This document shows positions 1 through 7,796 of a stretch of DNA of 64,000 nucleotides, one piece after another. The notes beneath the pieces were generated by a model. That model saw only the letters and a program-made list of their open reading frames with translations, searched no databases and was not told the DNA's origin. Each line of letters opens with the position of its first letter. The first letter of the stretch is position 1. The position numbers and the translations under genes were made by a program. Source of the stretch: Xylophilus ampelinus (GTDB taxonomy: Bacteria > Pseudomonadota > Gammaproteobacteria > Burkholderiales > Burkholderiaceae_C); contig NZ_CABFMN010000087.1 of assembly GCF_901875635.1 (NCBI RefSeq), positions 7,666-71,665 of the forward strand, in the 5' to 3' direction.

Positions 1-924
1 GCTGAACATGTTCAGGCCCGCGCCGCCGTAGTGGGCGAAGTGGTTGTGATGCGACCAGTGCGTGGTGGTCATGACGTCGCGCGCCTTCCAGTGCTGGGAC
101 AGATGCAGCAGCCAGAAGTCACCGCGACCGCGCTCCGGGCGAATGAAGAACGGCGTGTAGAAGCGCGCCGAGCACTGCGCGGTCAGGCTCTGGTAGAGCG
201 AGGACTGCAGGTGAACCCGCCACCGCGGGTTCTGCTTCAGGGCATCCAGCTCATCTGCCGAGACACTGCCGACGATGCCCGTCGCGCGTTCGAAGCTCGC
301 CAGATTCTTGCCATCCAGATAAGTCAGCAAGGCATCGATGTAGAAGGTGAGGATGATCTCCGCGCGCTTGAGCCTGGCGAAGATGCGCCGCAGACAGTCC
401 ACCGGCACGGCCGCATAGCCGAACTGATCGAGGATGAAAAGTGCACGGCCCGATTTCGGACTGCGCTCGTGGGCCCGTCGGACCAGTGCGTCGCACCGTT
501 CTGCAAACGCACCGGAGACGAGCTGAATCTTCTGCGATTCGAGTTCGGCCCCGTAGCCGCGCTGCCTCAACAGCCTGTCCAGGTAGTCCAGGGTGGCGCG
601 AGACTCGTCGATGCAGATGAGCTGCACGTCGATCTCCAGCGGCTTGCGGCGCTGCTGTCGGGCCATAATCAGCGCCTTGGCCTCCGCGACGGCCTCAAGA
701 ATCACGAGCGGTGATCCGAGGACTTCACGGCCCGTCTCGTTAAGGTAGAGACCTCCCCCACAGAAGCCGTCCACGATGGTTAGTTGGATCCGCTCCTGAT
801 GCGGCAGCGGCACCAGCGTCAGGAAATACTCGACCAGGTACTGACGCAGCAATGCGTGCTTGACTTCACTGTGTCGTTTCAGCAGCGGCGGCGCGTTCCC
901 CCAGATCCAATCGTAGTGCGACAT
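1..924 (-). CDS. tcmP: Three-Cys-motif partner protein (TcmP-like), 3' end beyond window
   Basis: The reading frame opens at the ATG at 924 and runs without a stop to the window edge, giving about 307 residues of an incomplete protein. Residues 51-60 read VDGFCGGGLY, the glycine-rich motif of TcmP proteins, and later segments such as FYIDALLTYL fit the same family. TcmP proteins are named for their regular pairing with a three-cysteine (DUF5131/Gp37-Gp68) protein; their biochemical role is not established to my knowledge. Here the partner lies 66 bp upstream on the same strand, so the two are probably co-transcribed from the LexA-like repressor's promoter. The family call is fairly sure; function is open. 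Confidence 0.75.
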   Translation of the reverse strand, partial: MSHYDWIWGNAPPLLKRHSEVKHALLRQYLVEYFLTLVPLPHQERIQLTIVDGFCGGGLYLNETGREVLGSPLVILEAVAEAKALIMARQQRRKPLEIDVQLICIDESRATLDYLDRLLRQRGYGAELESQKIQLVSGAFAERCDALVRRAHERSPKSGRALFILDQFGYAAVPVDCLRRIFARLKRAEIILTFYIDALLTYLDGKNLASFERATGIVGSVSADELDALKQNPRWRVHLQSSLYQSLTAQCSARFYTPFFIRPERGRGDFWLLHLSQHWKARDVMTTTHWSHHNHFAHYGGAGLNMFS

Positions 925-990
925 TCGGCGGTGCGCTGGGCGCGCTCTTGTTTCCTCGGGCGCCCAATGTGCCAGCCGGTAGCCGTCGAA

Positions 991-1770
991 TCAAGGGGGC
1001 GCCGCGGCCCCCGGGTCCGCAGAAATGCGACGGATCACACGAATCGGCATTTCGTCCCAGGTCCTGCCGCACAGTTCGCGACCGTTGGCGGCCTTCGCCC
1101 GCTTCTTGCCGTCGGCGCCCCAGCCACCCCATTGCTTGAAGAAGAAGGCGACACCCTGATCCTGGCACTGCAGCCGCACCGCCTCGGCCCACTCCATCTT
1201 CATCGGCCGCGCCTTCGGCCCGGACTCGCCGCCCACGATGACCCAGTGGATGTCCGCCAGATCGAGTTCGCCCACATCCGACAGCAAGGGCTCCACCGAC
1301 AGAAAACGAATGGAGGCCGGCACCTTGCGCAGATGGTCGATGCGCGGCACGCCGTACTTGCGATCCTCCACCGAGACGCCCAGCCAGGCGTTGTTGGGCA
1401 CTGCGCGCGTCTTGAAGTAGCGGGCCATGCGCGCGGCCCGCTTGGTGAGTATTTGGTACGTGTGCTGCGGCGTCTGGTCAATCACCGCCAAGACCTTTGC
1501 GATGTACGCATCCGGCACCCGCTCATGGAACAGGTCCGACATCGAATTCACGAAGTAGACCGTCGGTTTTCTGCGTTTGATCGGATCACCGAGCCGGTCG
1601 GGCAACAGCGTGAGCGCAAATCCGTTCTCGTAGCCCGGCGTGCCCATGGCCTTGAGCCGCTTGGCCATGGCTTCCGCATAGCAGTGCTTGCACCCGGGCG
1701 AGATCTTGGTGCACCCGATCGTCGGATTCCAGGTCTGCTCCGTCCATTCGATGCTGCTGACCGTTGTCAT
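991..1770 (-). CDS. DUF5131 (phage Gp37/Gp68-type) three-cysteine protein
   Basis: This 259-residue protein begins with a segment typical of DUF5131 proteins. Cys20, Cys27 and Cys30 lie within NPTIGC...GCKHCYAEAMAKRL, a cysteine cluster that resembles a radical-SAM or metal-cluster site. The rest contains family-typical strings such as VYFVNSMSDLFHE, YQILTKRAARM and WVIVGGESGPKARPM. Members are common in phages and mobile elements and are usually adjacent to TcmP, as here. The start codon overlaps the stop of the upstream LexA-like gene by 4 bp, which indicates translational coupling. The activity of the family is unknown to me; a cluster-dependent enzyme acting with TcmP is an inference. Confidence 0.8.
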   Translation of the reverse strand: MTTVSSIEWTEQTWNPTIGCTKISPGCKHCYAEAMAKRLKAMGTPGYENGFALTLLPDRLGDPIKRRKPTVYFVNSMSDLFHERVPDAYIAKVLAVIDQTPQHTYQILTKRAARMARYFKTRAVPNNAWLGVSVEDRKYGVPRIDHLRKVPASIRFLSVEPLLSDVGELDLADIHWVIVGGESGPKARPMKMEWAEAVRLQCQDQGVAFFFKQWGGWGADGKKRAKAANGRELCGRTWDEMPIRVIRRISADPGAAAPP

Positions 1771-2408
1771 CTGCGTGTCCCTCTCGTCGCCAGGGCCCTG
1801 CCCGCTGCCTCTGATCTGTAGTTGCGCACGATACCCGTGACGACGCCAACGACCGTCAACGACGACGTCGGCACCATGGATGGTCGGCTTCCGCCATGGC
1901 CATGGGCTACGAGACGCGGGTGTCCGTGCTGGCGCCTGAATTCCTTGATGGTGTAGCGCCCGTCAATTTCCGCCACCACGATGTCGCCGTCGCTGGCGGG
2001 CAATCCCACCTGCACCGCGGCGACGTCGCCGCTCAGGATGCCGGCGTCGACCATGGATTCGCCACGCACCTTCACGAACACGGTCTTCGACGGCCTGGAG
2101 AGCAGGATCTGGTCCAGCGCCTGAGCCTGCACCACGCCGGTCGCACTGCTCTCCGCACCGAATCCCGCCCGAATCTCGTCATCGCTGAGCTCCAGCGTGA
2201 AGAAGCTCGGCCCGGGCGCCAGACGCCCGCCCGCCACCTTGGTCACATGGCCCGATGCGATCAGCCGCTGCGTGAGCTTGAACGCCGCGTTCTTTGCCTT
2301 GAAGCCCAGTGCCATGGCCATCTGGCTGTACGACGGCAGGCAGCCCATCCTTGCGTAGGTGTCGCGTAGCCGGCGCAGGTGCACGGCATCGTGGTTGGGT
2401 CGGGCCAT
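1767..2408 (-). CDS. LexA-like self-cleaving transcriptional repressor (S24 family)
   Basis: This 213-residue protein has an N-terminal winged-helix-like region (about 1-65) and a C-terminal S24 peptidase domain. Ala81-Gly82 is a plausible cleavage site, Ser118 (GESMVDAGI) the nucleophile and Lys155 (GRYTIKEFRR) the general base. The spacing closely matches E. coli LexA (Ala84-Gly85, Ser119, Lys156), so RecA-stimulated self-cleavage is likely. It is the first gene of a unit with the DUF5131 protein (4-bp overlap) and TcmP. A perfect inverted repeat just upstream probably serves as its operator. It would keep the module off until DNA damage. It is not the host LexA, since its operator differs from the CTGT-N8-ACAG type. 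Confidence 0.85.
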   Translation of the reverse strand: MARPNHDAVHLRRLRDTYARMGCLPSYSQMAMALGFKAKNAAFKLTQRLIASGHVTKVAGGRLAPGPSFFTLELSDDEIRAGFGAESSATGVVQAQALDQILLSRPSKTVFVKVRGESMVDAGILSGDVAAVQVGLPASDGDIVVAEIDGRYTIKEFRRQHGHPRLVAHGHGGSRPSMVPTSSLTVVGVVTGIVRNYRSEAAGRALATRGTRR

Positions 2409-2416
2409 GTCGCAAT

Positions 2417-2440
2417 ATTAGTGGCCAACCGTCCACTAAT
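2417..2440. promoter_or_regulatory. Putative LexA-like operator, 8-8-8 inverted repeat
   Basis: ATTAGTGG (2417-2424) and CCACTAAT (2433-2440) are perfect inverted repeats with an 8-bp spacer, 9 bp before the repressor's start codon at 2408. The position fits autoregulation. The TTAGT...ACTAA arms resemble those described for some non-enterobacterial LexA operators. Binding is inferred. Confidence 0.65.
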
Positions 2441-2491
2441 CAAGAAAATGCGGTGGAGGCGCGGCACGCGGGCCGCGCCAGGGATGCATCC

Positions 2492-3328
2492 TCAAAAGAG
2501 ATCGGGTGTGGCGCTGCGCGCGACGTCACCCCAGATGCGGTCGGGCAGCGGGTGGCGCGAGAAGAACACTAGGCGGTAGATGGAGTGCCCCCGACCGTTG
2601 GTGATCAGTGGCATCTGGCCGCTGACCGTGAAGCCCAGTGATGTGATCGTCGAGCACCAGGCACTGAAAAACCAGGACGGGAGGCTCGATTTCGACATCG
2701 AATCGCTCGGGATCGCGGCCCGCCAGCCCGGCAGGGTGTGGTCGAAGCGAGCCCGCCGGGGGTCCAGCTCCATGTCGATGTTGCGCGTCAGATCCATGAG
2801 GCTGAAATGGACCGCGAAATCGACGTACTGCAGCTGCGCCAGACTCTCGATGATGGGGAAGGCGAGGTACTCGAGGTTGTAGGGATCGATGTACGCCAGC
2901 GCCAGCGCGCCGAAGGGCACTGCGCGTGCCATGTCGTCGACCGTCTGGAGGGCGGGGCCGACAAAGGCCTGCACGTTCGCGCCGGCCGCGGCCAGCCGCG
3001 ACTGGTTAGCTTGGACGCGCTCGGCCTCGATGTCGCCCACCAGGACGTCGGTAAACGGCACCGTGCACCCGACAGACTCGCGGTAGGCCGCCATGGAACC
3101 GCCGTCCCGCGTGAAACCTTCGCCCTCAACCTGGATGCGACCTGGCCCACAGAAGGGATCGATCAGCACACGTCGCTTGAACTTGCGCCGCGCTTCGCGT
3201 GTGGCGTTGATGTATCGCGTGAGGTACAGGTGCTTTTGCTCGGGTACCCATCGTCCGACACCGCGGCCATGCGGCCCCCGCTCGATGGGCAAATGAGGAT
3301 GTGAATCCGGCGGATGGTCATGTGGCAT
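2492..3328 (-). CDS. tcmP: Second three-Cys-motif partner protein (TcmP)
   Basis: I place the start at the ATG at 3328, which is preceded by a GAGGGA ribosome-binding site; the longer open frame upstream lacks recognisable protein sequence. The product is 278 residues. IDPFCGPGR (about 56-64) is the characteristic motif, followed by SMAAY, LVGDIEAERVQAN and YIDPYNLEYLAF (about 146-157), which resemble a nucleotide-binding Rossmann-like core. It is clearly related to, but diverged from, the partial TcmP at the window start. It lies 83 bp upstream of the repressor gene on the same strand and may read through into it or have its own promoter. Two TcmP genes around one DUF5131 gene is unusual. 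Confidence 0.85.
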   Translation of the reverse strand: MPHDHPPDSHPHLPIERGPHGRGVGRWVPEQKHLYLTRYINATREARRKFKRRVLIDPFCGPGRIQVEGEGFTRDGGSMAAYRESVGCTVPFTDVLVGDIEAERVQANQSRLAAAGANVQAFVGPALQTVDDMARAVPFGALALAYIDPYNLEYLAFPIIESLAQLQYVDFAVHFSLMDLTRNIDMELDPRRARFDHTLPGWRAAIPSDSMSKSSLPSWFFSAWCSTITSLGFTVSGQMPLITNGRGHSIYRLVFFSRHPLPDRIWGDVARSATPDLF

Positions 3329-3861
3329 CGGCAATCGTTCCCTCTTCCATGCATCGTGGACGCACACAATGTAGTTCGAACAGGCCGACCGAGCGGTCTG
3401 CCTGGTCGCGGCCGTGACGCTTCGGTGTTCGTGGCCGTGGCCGCCCGCAACGGTCGCCCGCAACGGTCGCCCGGGCACGCACCGCAACAGCAATCTGAGA
3501 GGGAGAAAACGGACGGAGATATTGCAGTCGGAGGAAGGCGTCCAGACCCCACGCGTGCACCCATACAACGGGCTGCGCCCTGGGCCCGCGGGTTTCGTCA
3601 ATTTAAGACGGCAGTCGGAACCCGTGTGCTGGAGGATTTCGTCGGTCTCAGGCGCGTACCGTCGATCCAGACCTTCTATGGGCTCCTGCGCCGGATCCAC
3701 GGCACCGCCTCCGTGAACGAATCCTGCGACTGTGCGCTACGGGGCCCGACAACCATTATTTCGACTACTCGGCGGTACCTCGGTGCGCCCAACAACATCG
3801 AATTGCGTAGTCACCACTTAACTGAAATTTTTTAGCAAGCTCGTTGTCTCATTCAATCAGC
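3329..3861. other. 533-bp non-coding stretch between TcmP and the Septu-like cassette
   Basis: No convincing gene is seen; open frames here on both strands are composition artefacts. The stretch contains the leader of the TcmP gene and a short duplicated run near 3450-3475 (CGCAACGGTCGCC twice). Base composition shifts from GC-rich to AT-richer around 3800, near the end of the defence cassette, which suggests an insertion boundary. Confidence 0.4.
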
Positions 3862-4623
3862 TTACGCTTTTTTATCCGGGACCAAAGGCCCAGATTGTTG
3901 GCGCCGGACATCCTCCCTTAGCGCAACAACGACAGCTCGTGACCCAGGATGGTCATAGCGACGCGCCAACTCTTCAATGACTTCGAGGACCGACTCCTTG
4001 TGAGAAAGACTCTCAATCTCATGAAAAGCACGCAATGCAATTTCTGCGTCTTCTGAAGCATCGACATCGAAATTGTCTGCAAGACGAGCGGAGTTCAGAG
4101 CTTGTATGCCGCAGACGGATATTGTGGTGCGGCCTTTCGTCGACTCTGTTTTTGACACTATTCGACCTATTGAATCAAACTCTAAATGATCAAACCACTC
4201 GTCTAGATGAGGGTGTACTATCGAATAATCGCCTGATTCACTTGATAGAGCTTCAAACCGCAGACCCTTGCTGGAGATAGACTGATTTGATTTATGGCCA
4301 TTGCACAATTTGCATGCCACTGCAAGGTTGCCGGCGTCAAACATGTATTCTGGATATGTGGATTTATCCAGAATATGCTCGGCATCATAAGTAAGCTTAT
4401 GGTCGTGAAGTTCGATACTACAATAGCAACAGCGGCGGCGCTGATTTTTAAAATAGTGTTCCTTTGCTTCAGAGCGAAATTTTGCGATTAGCGGCGCATA
4501 CTCACCGTCCAAAGTCGACCAATCCAATTTACTTTCAAGCGCGAGTTGCTTGATCTCCGTGTGTTCAGCTTCTGTCAGCGAGTGCACAGGGGCCAAGACT
4601 TTTGCTCGATGACGATAAGTCAT
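3862..4623 (-). CDS. ptuB: HNH endonuclease, PtuB-like (Septu-type defence)
   Basis: This 253-residue protein carries an HNH nuclease motif with zinc-binding cysteine pairs. C65-C68 (RRRCCYC), His83 (DAEHILDK), then CKLCNGHKSN at 104-113 give the pattern of the HNH family linked to PtuB and retron-associated effectors. It overlaps the upstream ATPase gene by 4 bp (ATGA), so the two are translationally coupled and probably form one complex. In Septu systems the ATPase controls the nuclease, which acts on nucleic acid during phage infection. Base composition is lower in GC than the flanking genes. The pairing makes the assignment fairly strong, although exact subtype cannot be fixed by eye. Confidence 0.75.
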   Translation of the reverse strand: MTYRHRAKVLAPVHSLTEAEHTEIKQLALESKLDWSTLDGEYAPLIAKFRSEAKEHYFKNQRRRCCYCSIELHDHKLTYDAEHILDKSTYPEYMFDAGNLAVACKLCNGHKSNQSISSKGLRFEALSSESGDYSIVHPHLDEWFDHLEFDSIGRIVSKTESTKGRTTISVCGIQALNSARLADNFDVDASEDAEIALRAFHEIESLSHKESVLEVIEELARRYDHPGSRAVVVALREDVRRQQSGPLVPDKKA

Positions 4624-6128
4624 TTGGATTGTTCCTTTGAGTGAGACCCAACGACCACGCGACGAGCCTTTTCTAGTAGAGCCCGCATCTCTTGAGGCCC
4701 TTCTCCAAAGCTTTGATAAAGCGCAAGGTACTCGTCGAGCTTGTCGAGAGAATACTGCCTGTCAAGGTCAGTTCCTGTCTCAGCGAGAGTAATAATACCA
4801 AATATCTCTTTTGAGATGTGGAGACTATTCGGAATTGGTGTCTTAAATACGTCCGCCAATAATCCTTCGACGGACTTCGAAGGCAACGCGACTCCATCGT
4901 TCAGTAGACCTGTTTGCGCCAATCCGTTGTCCATAGCAATGATGGCGACGTTATGAGCAGCCGCTGACTGCGCAATGAGCGGCGAATGCGTGGCGATTAT
5001 TACATGGCAGCCTTTAACTGCCTCGAGCGCAGTTGCGAGATGACGAAAGTAATTCATTTGCCAGCGCGGATGAAGACTTAACTCAGGCTCATCGATTAGT
5101 ACGATTGAATCGTCTTCTAGCGCTGCAGCCAGTCCAAACATCGAGCAAAGCATTTGTTGCTGTCCAGAACTTGTGCGCGTCAAATCGACGGCCCGCCCGC
5201 CTACAGGATTAAGCTCTGCACCGGTGGCTTTAATTAATTCCAGCCTAGCCAAAATGGAAAATGCTTGCAAGTATGGAAAATCTGAGGTCATCCCATGACG
5301 ATCCTTAAACGCATGAAACTCGAAAATTTCACATCCCTCCCGATTTAAGCTAGTCCCTTCGCCTTCGTGGCCGCGAATCATATTGATTGCATGCACGATG
5401 TACTCAGTGACTTCCTCGCAATCGCCATTTGACAACTCTCGACTAAGTCGCTGCAGTACATTCTTGCCAACATAATGATCGTTAAGAGTTAGTTCGCCAG
5501 TTTGCGAGAATCGATATAGATCGCGGGCAAGCGCTTCCGAGTCTCCCGCGGCGTCCGCAATATGGCCAAAGAATTGCTCGGCTCGATATTTAAGTCGTAT
5601 GCCTTCCTTAAAGCCAAGCTCCTCAAGTACATCAAATGTGACCTTTGCGGTCGCCGGTCGGTCACTTAATCGAAGAATCGCTCTTTCGACTATGGAGAAA
5701 GGGAGTTGTTTGACTTGAACTCTGGAGCTTTGATGGAAACCGACGCACGAATACTCATCAATTTCAAGCTGCCTGTCTGAATAGACGGGGATATGATATC
5801 TCGGCGGAGTGCGGCGCCCCGAAGGGAAGCGAGAAAACGGGCTGAACGTTTGAGCTATTACGTGAACACGCTCGCGGTCATGGTCATCGTCAAGCTGGTC
5901 GGCAGGAGAGGTCGAGTGCCTAAATTCGGTGCTTCGACCCCATGTGATTCTCGCGCCAGAAGGGTTGCGTGTTCGACCATGAAATACGTTAGCGATAGTT
6001 GCCAATGCGTCGGTCTTTCCAGCGCCGTTAGGCCCCGTCAGCAGCGAGATGTGGTTTTCCCGCAAGCGGCTGGGAATACCGAAATTTACTTCGACACCTC
6101 TAGGTGTATTGACGGTGTAGATAAACAT
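4620..6128 (-). CDS. ptuA: ABC-type AAA ATPase, PtuA-like (Septu-type defence)
   Basis: The 502-residue protein has a Walker A motif at 32-39 (GPNGAGKT), an ABC signature-like SSGQQQ at 320-325, Walker B VLIDEPE at 343-349 and an H-loop histidine at 381 (ATHSPL). The insert between Walker A and signature is long, as in PtuA and OLD-type ATPases. No TOPRIM nuclease domain is evident, and the nuclease is supplied by the overlapping HNH gene downstream. No reverse transcriptase is nearby, so this looks like a stand-alone Septu pair rather than a retron. The gene is AT-richer than the backbone and sits next to a recombinase fossil, consistent with horizontal acquisition. Confidence 0.75.
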   Translation of the reverse strand: MFIYTVNTPRGVEVNFGIPSRLRENHISLLTGPNGAGKTDALATIANVFHGRTRNPSGARITWGRSTEFRHSTSPADQLDDDHDRERVHVIAQTFSPFSRFPSGRRTPPRYHIPVYSDRQLEIDEYSCVGFHQSSRVQVKQLPFSIVERAILRLSDRPATAKVTFDVLEELGFKEGIRLKYRAEQFFGHIADAAGDSEALARDLYRFSQTGELTLNDHYVGKNVLQRLSRELSNGDCEEVTEYIVHAINMIRGHEGEGTSLNREGCEIFEFHAFKDRHGMTSDFPYLQAFSILARLELIKATGAELNPVGGRAVDLTRTSSGQQQMLCSMFGLAAALEDDSIVLIDEPELSLHPRWQMNYFRHLATALEAVKGCHVIIATHSPLIAQSAAAHNVAIIAMDNGLAQTGLLNDGVALPSKSVEGLLADVFKTPIPNSLHISKEIFGIITLAETGTDLDRQYSLDKLDEYLALYQSFGEGPQEMRALLEKARRVVVGSHSKEQSK

Positions 6129-6220
6129 TCAGTGTCCTTGTGTGCCCTAATTCAGGCCTCCGACTGCAGGTCCTGAAAGTTGACTTGTAAACAACTGGTT
6201 TGCGAGCAAGCGTCCTGTTT

Positions 6221-7641
6221 TCAGTTGTGAATCTTTGCGCCGGTATTGCTTGTGGCCCTGAAGTATTTCACTACTGAATCCACGCTTTGGTGCCCCGTAA
6301 GTGCCATCGTCTCGGCAAGCGGCATGGCCTGGCGCCCCGCCTCGGTTACGAACCCTGAACGGAGCGAGTGAGCAGAAACCCCCCTTCCTCCATCCCGCAG
6401 CCAGACACCTCTCCTTCACCACATCCCGGACAGCCGCGGCTGCCAGCGCTTCTCCGACATGCCCGCCCCGCCGAATCCTCCGGAAGATCGCTCCCTCCTT
6501 GATCCTTGTTGCGCAAGCAGCTGGAGCCAGGCCTGCATCGCCTGGCCCGCGGTGCCTGTGAGTGGCTTCATGTCCTCGGGCCGCAGCTCGCCGCGTTGAT
6601 TGGTCTTGGAGTGCCGCAGCGTGAAGATGAAGCCGCCCTCCTCCACCTTTTGAAGATGCTCGATCCGGGCTGAGGCCACCTCGGACCGCCGGCGCCCGCC
6701 TGTTGACCAGGCAAAAAGAAGAAGCGCCCGGTCCCGAACTCCCTTCGGAGACTCATCGCAGGTCGCCAGGATCTGCTGCAGCGGGTCTTTCGTCAGGGCG
6801 CGCTGCTTCTGCGGCCGCACGCCGCGCTTGGCGTAGGCGCGACGCGTGCGCGCGAGGAGTTCTCGCACAAGCGGATCGGCGCAGGGGTTCACCAGGCCGG
6901 CCTCGGCGCCGGGCGTGCGGCTGCCTAGTGGCTGGCCAGCCACCCCTTCCAGGCCTTCGATGCCTGCCCTGGAGGCGCCCAGTACGTCCTCAATGCCGCT
7001 GTGCCATGCCCGGCCCGTTTGGGCCATCTGGTGGGCCTTGGAGAGCACGGCGTCCTATGCACCAGGGTCGCTAGCGCCGGCGCGCTCGCTTTTCCCTTGT
7101 AGCCGCCGGCGACGAGCGCGTCGTCGACGTCGGGCGGCAGCTCGGTAATGACGTCCGTGAGGACACGTCCTTTTTGCAATCTTTTGGGCTTCGGCGTGGC
7201 GACCGCCTCAGCCGGCTGGCCATCGCCCTCCGGATCTTCGCTCTCCTCCGCCTGGTCGGCGATTGAGGACGCGTCCTCAGCCGACTCCGCTTCCGGCCGC
7301 CGGGCGGCGTGGTCGTCGATGAACTGGACGACCACTGGCACGGGCACGGGAAGCGACAGCGCCTGGCCGTAGCGCGCAGCGAACCATGCACACCAGTAGC
7401 GCATGGCGGAGCTGTACGAGAACCGTGTATTCGTCGCCTCGCCCTGCCGCAGCAATGCTCGCGCCGCCATCTCGGTCGTGGCCGCCAGCCGATGCGGCTC
7501 GAGGACCGCGCGGCGGGCCGCGAGCGAGGCCAGCGGGTGCACGTCCGGGCCCTGGACCTCGCTGGCGGGGCCGCGCACGACCCCCTTGGCGATTTCCGGG
7601 CTCGGCTGTTCCGCGGAGGGCGCTCTTATGGCATTTATCAT
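6221..7641 (-). pseudogene. Tyrosine recombinase/integrase, disrupted by several frameshifts
   Basis: Reading on the minus strand, the N-terminal part (start ATG at 7641, SAM-like core-binding region with NTRFSYSSAMRYWCAWFAARYG) is intact to about 7060. The frame then shifts into a segment with GVRDRALLLFAWSTGGRRRSEVA, which carries the first catalytic arginine. It shifts again near 6470 and 6380 before ending in ETMALTGHQSVDSVVKYF and the stop at 6221, which provides the catalytic histidine and tyrosine region. All domains of a roughly 470-residue integrase are therefore present but in at least three frames. It probably marks an old insertion boundary of the Septu cassette. Sequencing error is less likely, because large neighbouring genes are intact. 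Confidence 0.8.
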
Positions 7642-7656
7642 ATGTGCGACATATGA
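7638..7656. promoter_or_regulatory. Palindrome TCATATGT-GCG-ACATATGA over the integrase start
   Basis: A perfect 8-bp inverted repeat with a 3-bp centre overlaps the start codon of the broken integrase and lies in the divergent intergenic region with kfrA. Such a site would suit an autoregulator or accessory protein. The binding protein is not known. Confidence 0.4.
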
Positions 7657-7681
7657 TTTAATACATCATATCTTGATAAGT

Positions 7682-7704
7682 CTCGATAACTTTGACTTAT
7701 CGAG
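7682..7704. repeat. Possible recombinase core site, CTCGATAA-N7-TTATCGAG
   Basis: Perfect 8-bp arms separated by 7 bp have the layout of a tyrosine-recombinase crossover core. An overlapping pair GATAAGTC (7675-7682) and GACTTATC (7694-7701) adds to the symmetry. It sits 41 bp upstream of the integrase start. It could instead be an operator for KfrA or the integrase. Confidence 0.35.
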
Positions 7705-7796
7705 GGTTATTCCAGCGATTTTGAGATGAATGGCGCATCCGGCGTCCGGGGTCGGCGCGCGGCAGCGATTCCGCAGTTCTGGAGCGAAAGGTCACC

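Noticed and set aside
784..1821. Long plus-strand open frame over the DUF5131 gene
   Set aside because: It is an Arg/His-rich shadow of the minus-strand genes in GC-rich DNA. The minus strand has clear family motifs and an overlapping start/stop with the repressor gene.
3862..6128. Retron interpretation of the ATPase/HNH pair
   Set aside because: PtuA/PtuB-like effectors occur with some retrons, but no reverse transcriptase or msr/msd-like structure is seen next to them here.
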